Source of the DNA: an uncultured Collinsella sp.
GTDB lineage: Bacteria; Actinomycetota; Coriobacteriia; Coriobacteriales; Coriobacteriaceae
Length of the DNA stretch: 6,255 nucleotides
Direction of reading: 5' to 3'
Assembly: GCA_900553705.1 (NCBI GenBank)
Contig: USEK01000090.1
Location: forward strand, 1 to 6,255
This document shows, in pieces, positions 5,273 to 6,255 of the stretch; the first letter of the stretch is position 1, and each line of letters opens with the position of its first letter. The position numbers were made by a program, and so were the translations under genes. The notes under the pieces are model-generated. The model saw only the letters and a list, made by a program, of their open reading frames with translations, was not told the DNA's origin and ran no database searches.

Positions 5273-6151
5273 ATGGCCGAACGCAACTATCTGAGTATCG
5301 GCCAAGTCGTCAACCTACTTCGAGGCGCATACCCCGATCTTTCGAACTCAAAAATTAGATTTCTAGAGGATGAGGGGCTCATTACCCCTCATCGTACGCC
5401 TAAGGGATACCGTCAGTACTCCAAGGAGGACGTTGATCGCCTGGAGGTCATCCTGCACTTGCAGAAGACCCGCTACATGCCGCTCAACGTGATTAAGCAG
5501 CGCTTGGAAAACGCCACGGACCTGTCAACGCTCGCCTACGAGGTGGGCTTGCTATCCGATGTTCCGCTCAAGACGGAGCCCAAGGAGACTAAGCAAAAGC
5601 TGCATCCCATCGAGACCATTCCCGATATGTTGGGCGTCGAGATTTCGTTTATCCGCTCGCTCGCCGAGAACGACCTTATCCGTATTATCAAGAGTCCGCA
5701 GAATCGCGAGCTTGTCGATGGTCGCGATTTTCCGATCATCCGTTACTGCTCCGAGCTGTCACGCTTCCATATCGAGCCGCGCAACCTGCGTCAGTACGTG
5801 TCTTCCGCCAACCGCGAGTCCTCGATGTTTGAGCAGGTGCTCGTGAGCATGCTCGGAATGGATACCTCCGATGACGAGCGCGATGCCAAGCTCGAGCGTG
5901 CGTTTAAGAAGCTTCACGACCTGACGGAAGGTGTGCACACCGCGCTGCTCAAGAACCGCGTTTTTGAGTCGCTCAACGCCGTGGTCGAGGACGCCGACAT
6001 CGATGCACTCGATGAGGAAATCACTCGCTCCGAGTCAACCAAGGCCAAAAACGAAGAGATAGGCGCGCCGGCTTCGCACGAGGATTCCCTCGTAAAGCCG
6101 CTCAAGGTCGTCACCCCTTCGCAATCCGGCACCGCCACCGCGGGCAAATAA
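5273..6151 (+). CDS. ftsR: MerR-family regulator, FtsR-like
   Basis: A 292-residue regulator with an N-terminal MerR helix-turn-helix and wing (about 6-75): YLSIGQVVNLLR, SNSKIRFLEDEGLITPHRTP and KGYRQYSKEDVDRLEVIL. A short linker follows. A second helical region (about 115-200) contains LGVEISFIRSLAENDLI and HIEPRNLRQYVSSANRE, which resembles the C-terminal domain of mycobacterial Rv1828/FtsR rather than a metal or drug-binding MerR domain. No cysteine cluster for metal binding is seen. The tail after about 235 is acidic and low in order. The ATG follows the FHA stop by 3 nt, and the purine-rich GGTGAGTAGG in the end of the FHA gene supplies the ribosome binding site, so the two are coupled. 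In corynebacteria FtsR acts on cell-division genes such as ftsZ. That role here is an inference from homology and gene order. Confidence 0.92.
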   Translation: MAERNYLSIGQVVNLLRGAYPDLSNSKIRFLEDEGLITPHRTPKGYRQYSKEDVDRLEVILHLQKTRYMPLNVIKQRLENATDLSTLAYEVGLLSDVPLKTEPKETKQKLHPIETIPDMLGVEISFIRSLAENDLIRIIKSPQNRELVDGRDFPIIRYCSELSRFHIEPRNLRQYVSSANRESSMFEQVLVSMLGMDTSDDERDAKLERAFKKLHDLTEGVHTALLKNRVFESLNAVVEDADIDALDEEITRSESTKAKNEEIGAPASHEDSLVKPLKVVTPSQSGTATAGK

Positions 6152-6178
6152 CAGCTGCCGCTTATCCGGCAACCCATT

Positions 6179-6207
6179 GAAAGGTCATGCAATGTACGAC
6201 TTCGAAT
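6179..6207 (+). CDS. Start of an unidentified gene, cut off by adapter
   Basis: GAAAGG at 6179-6184 lies 7 nt before ATG 6192, a good ribosome binding site and start. Only MYDFE (6192-6206) plus one further base remains before the sequencing adapter begins at 6208. The gene lies 40 nt after the MerR stop in the same direction and may belong to the same operon. In mycobacteria the next gene would be a bifunctional nuclease, but five residues cannot identify the product here. Coordinates include the ribosome binding site. Confidence 0.5.
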
Positions 6208-6255
6208 CTGTCTCTTATACACATCTCCGAGCCCACGAGACGTAGAGGAATCTCG
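6208..6255. other. Illumina Nextera adapter and index read-through (artefact)
   Basis: CTGTCTCTTATACACATCT (6208-6226) is the Tn5 mosaic end used in Nextera libraries. CCGAGCCCACGAGAC (6227-6241) completes the i7-side adapter. GTAGAGGA (6242-6249) sits exactly where the 8-base index belongs and, from memory, matches N712. ATCTCG (6250-6255) is the beginning of the P7 region. These bases are library construct, not genome. Translating the reverse strand gives the MYKRQ start that marks this artefact in many predicted proteins. Confidence 0.98.

Noticed and set aside
5914..6222. Minus-strand frame of 102 codons beginning MYKRQ
   Set aside because: Its first codons come from the Nextera mosaic end and the rest is antisense to the MerR gene.

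Overview
The window joins two regions with clearly different base composition. Positions 1 to about 3,740 are extremely GC-rich: 46 of 60 bases are G or C at 1681-1740. Positions about 3,940 to 6,207 are moderate: 28 of 60 at 4141-4200 and 32 of 60 at 5281-5340. The right half holds a core actinobacterial set (CDP-alcohol phosphatidyltransferase, GarA-like FHA protein, FtsR-like MerR regulator). Its style suggests a gut Coriobacteriia of the Collinsella type. That assignment is an inference from gene order, protein character and recalled sequences, not from a search.

The left half, all on the minus strand, is a complete lantibiotic-immunity type operon of the LanFEG/CprABC kind with its own two-component system. 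Read 5' to 3' on the minus strand it has an ATPase (3675-2947), a MutE/EpiE-like permease (2950-2180), a MutG-like permease (2180-1365), a possible small hydrophobic peptide ORF (from 1372), an OmpR-type response regulator (1205-543), and a sensor histidine kinase that runs off the left edge (516-1). The first four reading frames are chained by stop/start overlaps (ATGA, TGATG, ATGCGTAG). The regulator pair follows a 159-nt gap with its own plausible promoter. The likely job is export or expulsion of a cationic or lantibiotic peptide from the membrane under control of a peptide-sensing kinase. No lanthipeptide precursor or modification gene is visible, so it looks like a stand-alone resistance module.

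Between the halves lies a 388-bp divergent intergenic region (3676-4063). It carries a hairpin just upstream of the ATPase ribosome binding site, a cluster of small palindromes, and a striking 57-bp imperfect inverted repeat with TGTACA at each end. The rightward promoter follows.

The right half, on the plus strand, reads PgsA-like enzyme (4064-4768), GarA-like FHA protein (4835-5269), FtsR-like MerR protein (5273-6151), then only the first codons of another gene at 6192. The last 48 bases (6208-6255) are not biological. They are the Nextera transposase end, the i7 adapter, an 8-base index and the start of the P7 primer site left in the assembly. Together with the composition step, this means the join near 3,740-3,940 should be confirmed with reads before it is interpreted as horizontal transfer.
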